DNA of 6,181 bases from NCBI GenBank assembly GCA_003168295.1, contig PMST01000050.1, positions 1 through 6,181 of the forward strand. Direction: 5' to 3'. Numbering within the stretch: the first letter of the stretch is position 1; every line of letters starts with the position of its first letter. The position numbers and the translations under genes are program-made. Origin of the DNA: Actinomycetota bacterium (GTDB lineage: Bacteria > Actinomycetota > Actinomycetes > Streptosporangiales > Streptosporangiaceae). Below are positions 4,913-6,181 of this stretch, one piece after another. Under the pieces are notes generated by a model, which was not told the origin of the DNA, did no database searches, and worked only from the letters and a program-made list of their open reading frames with translations.

Positions 4913-5862
4913 GCAGCGGCCCGGAGCACGCGCACGAGATCACCGTGCCCGGACGCCCGCAGACCGTCGAGGTCGCGGACGGCGTCTACGCCTACGTCCA
5001 GCCGGATGGGACCTGGTGGATCAACAACACCGGGTTCGTGGTCGGGCCGCAGGGCGTCTTCGGCATTGACGCGTGCTCCACCGAGCGGCGCACGCGGGCT
5101 TTCCAGGCGGCCATCGCCGCGGTGACTCCCGCCCCGGTGCGCACGCTGGTCAACACGCACCACCACGGTGACCACACCTTCGGCAACGCACTGTTCCCCA
5201 CCGCGACGATCGTCGCGCACGAGCGCGCCCGGGCCGAGGCGATCGCGTTCGGCCCGGCCCGGGAGCTGCCGTTCTGGGAGAACCCGGACTGGGGGCAGCT
5301 GCCCCTCGAGCCGCCGTTCCTCACCTTCACCGACGAGATCGCCCTGCATGCCGGAGACACGCGCATCACCGTGCGGCACGTCGGTACCGCCGCGCACACC
5401 ACCAACGACGTGCTGGCCTGGCTCCCCGGGCTGTCCGTGCTGTTCTGCGGCGACCTGGTGTTCAACGGCGGCACGCCGTTCCTGCTGATGGGATCGGTAA
5501 CCGGCGCTATCGAGGCGCTCGGGCAGGTCGTGCTGCCGCTCGGCGCCCGCACCACCGTGCCCGGCCACGGGCCGGTGTTCGAGGGCACCGCCCCGGTCCA
5601 GGCCACCCTCGACTACCTGCGGTTCGTCCTCGACCAGGCCGCCCGCGGCCTAGCCGCCGGCGTGTCCCCGCTGGACGCGGCCCGCGACACCGACCTCGGC
5701 CGGTTCGCTGACTGGCCGGACCCGGAACGCATCGTCGGCAACCTGCACCGCGCCTACGCCGAACTCGACGGAACCCCGCGCGGCGGTCCCATCGACATCA
5801 TGGCCGCGCTCGCTGACATGGTCACCTACAACGGCGGTAAGCCGCTCACCTGCCTGGCCTGA
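4909..5862 (+). CDS. Metallo-beta-lactamase (MBL) fold metallo-hydrolase
   Basis: Predicted soluble binuclear metal hydrolase of 317 residues. The metal-binding signature is complete: H84-x-H86-x-D88-H89 in NTHHHGDHTFGN, H163 in GTAAHTTND, D182 in FCGDLVFNGG and H220 in VPGHGPV. The N-terminus (20-55, DGVYAYV then a strand ending FGIDAC) is the usual first beta-sheet of hydrolytic MBL proteins. After residue 230 a helical C-terminal region of about 85 residues follows, seen in many actinobacterial stand-alone MBL enzymes. No signal peptide is visible, so an antibiotic-inactivating periplasmic-type beta-lactamase is unlikely. A hydrolase of an ester, thioester or lactone in the same pathway as the FAH enzyme fits the 4-bp overlap between the genes, but the substrate cannot be read from the sequence. 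TGA stop at 5860-5862. Confidence 0.95.
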   Translation: MSSGPEHAHEITVPGRPQTVEVADGVYAYVQPDGTWWINNTGFVVGPQGVFGIDACSTERRTRAFQAAIAAVTPAPVRTLVNTHHHGDHTFGNALFPTATIVAHERARAEAIAFGPARELPFWENPDWGQLPLEPPFLTFTDEIALHAGDTRITVRHVGTAAHTTNDVLAWLPGLSVLFCGDLVFNGGTPFLLMGSVTGAIEALGQVVLPLGARTTVPGHGPVFEGTAPVQATLDYLRFVLDQAARGLAAGVSPLDAARDTDLGRFADWPDPERIVGNLHRAYAELDGTPRGGPIDIMAALADMVTYNGGKPLTCLA

Positions 5863-5872
5863 CCCCGGCGCG

Positions 5873-5902
5873 CAGCCCGTACCGCGGTCAGTTCGGGCTG
5901 AC
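5873..5902. terminator. Inverted repeats between converging genes, possible terminator
   Basis: CAGCCCG (5873-5879) pairs with CGGGCTG (5894-5900) around a 14-nt loop. A competing smaller hairpin is GTCAG (5887-5891) with CTGAC (5898-5902). They start 11 bp after the MBL stop and lie where minus-strand ORFs would also end. No T-tract is seen, so this is tentative. Confidence 0.35.
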
Positions 5903-5998
5903 GGAATCGTGGGCGTAGAGCAACGCGTTGGCGGCGAGCGGGTCGGCGGCCAGGAGTTCCTCACCTGCGTGATGGATGACAGGTAAGGCACTCAGCAC
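5888..5998 (-). CDS. Possible 36-residue ORF, hypothetical
   Basis: A GTG at 5998 immediately follows the TGA of the next ORF upstream and is in the same frame. It encodes 36 residues and ends with TGA at 5890-5888. The part AGEELLAADPLAANALLYAH has strongly G/C-ending codons and looks coding, but the beginning contains a TTA codon and several A/T-ending codons. No Shine-Dalgarno sequence precedes it. It may be the downstream half of a gene interrupted by the TGA at 6001-5999, or chance. Not recognised. Confidence 0.28.
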   Translation of the reverse strand: MLSALPVIHHAGEELLAADPLAANALLYAHDSVSPN

Positions 5999-6106
5999 TC
6001 ACCCGAAGTCCTGCTGCACGATGAAGCCGCTGATCGCGGCGGTGATCACCAGGACGTAGTTGGTCAGCACGGCCCGGCTGGTTTTCCGACTGCAGGATCT
6101 GCTCAC
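5999..6106 (-). CDS. Possible small membrane protein, 35 residues
   Basis: A GTG at 6106 is preceded on the minus strand by the purine run AAGGGGGAG (ending 3 nt before it). It encodes 35 residues with a basic N-terminus (MSRSCSRKTSR) and one hydrophobic stretch, AVLTNYVLVITAAISGFIV (residues 12-30), of a length suited to a single membrane helix with the positive charges inside. It ends QQDFG then TGA at 6001-5999. It lies 11 nt after the stop of another apparent ORF fragment, as in an operon. Function unknown; a short frame like this could also be chance or the first part of a broken gene. Confidence 0.38.
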   Translation of the reverse strand: MSRSCSRKTSRAVLTNYVLVITAAISGFIVQQDFG

Positions 6107-6117
6107 GGTCTCCCCCT

Positions 6118-6181
6118 TCACTGATCATCCCAAGACCTTGCCGATCGCACGGCCTCGGTGATGGCCAGCGCGCGCTCTTGC
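6118..6181 (-). CDS. Possible C-terminal end of a gene entering from the right edge
   Basis: In the minus strand an open frame enters at the window edge and encodes 20 residues, QERALAITEAVRSARSWDDQ, before TGA at 6120-6118. The residues look like an amphipathic helix and codons are moderately G/C-ending. It is followed 11 nt later by a ribosome binding site and GTG, which fits an operon. Too short to assign to a family, and the opposite strand is also open. Confidence 0.3.
   Translation of the reverse strand, partial: QERALAITEAVRSARSWDDQ

Noticed and set aside
4756..5568. Minus-strand frame over the MBL gene
   Set aside because: It is a shadow of the MBL gene, which carries the full HxHxDH and downstream metal ligands on the plus strand.
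5650..5991. Minus-strand frame of 113 codons at the right end
   Set aside because: Its larger part is antisense to the MBL C-terminus and its residue composition is Pro/Arg/Thr-rich. A different minus-strand frame in 5888-6106 has better codon use.
1..6181. CRISPR arrays, tRNA or rRNA genes, insertion sequences, phage attachment sites
   Set aside because: No regularly spaced repeats, tRNA cloverleaf, transposase-like frame or terminal inverted repeats were found by eye on either strand.

Overview
The window is high-GC, gene-dense DNA with strongly G/C-ending codons, GTG and ATG starts and purine-rich ribosome binding sites. Together with the protein families present, this suggests an actinomycete (Streptomyces-like or a relative). 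That assignment rests on composition and style only; there is no rRNA or other marker.

Layout, left to right. (1) Positions 1-958, minus strand: a flavin-dependent aromatic-ring hydroxylase of the MhpA/PheA/UbiH type. Its N-terminal 319 residues are present and the C-terminus lies beyond the left edge. (2) 1068-1754, minus strand: a TetR-family repressor, upstream of the hydroxylase and in the same direction. (3) About 300 bp of divergent intergenic DNA (1755-2051) holding several dyad symmetries. (4) 2052-3755, plus strand: a 14-helix DHA2-type MFS transporter. (5) A 170-bp spacer starting with two back-to-back stem-loops and ending with a possible tiny ORF. (6) 3926-4912, plus strand: a fumarylacetoacetate hydrolase (FAH) family enzyme. 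It overlaps by 4 bp (ATGA) with (7) 4909-5862, plus strand: a metallo-beta-lactamase (MBL) fold hydrolase. (8) A poorly coding right end, where only short minus-strand ORFs can be argued for, converging on the MBL gene.

How the genes may work together. A ring hydroxylase, a C-C bond hydrolase of the FAH family, an MBL-fold hydrolase, an MFS permease and a TetR repressor look like a small locus for degrading or detoxifying an aromatic compound, or for tailoring a metabolite. The regulator would sense the substrate. No ring-cleavage dioxygenase is visible, so the pathway is incomplete here and the substrate cannot be named.

The clearest regulatory signal is one sequence pattern, ATGTGAA-N6-YTCRC. 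It occurs both in the tetR upstream region and across the -35 element of a good sigma70-like promoter in front of the hydroxylase. This fits a TetR operator controlling itself and the hydroxylase. Other notable points are a perfect 18-bp palindrome and a separate 8-bp-arm dyad in the divergent region, a ribosome binding site framed by GCATGC repeats in front of the transporter, and a transporter lacking the usual antiporter motif B arginine and motif C Gly-Pro. I see no mobile element, CRISPR array, tRNA or rRNA. The proteins belong to known families; no wholly new system is evident.
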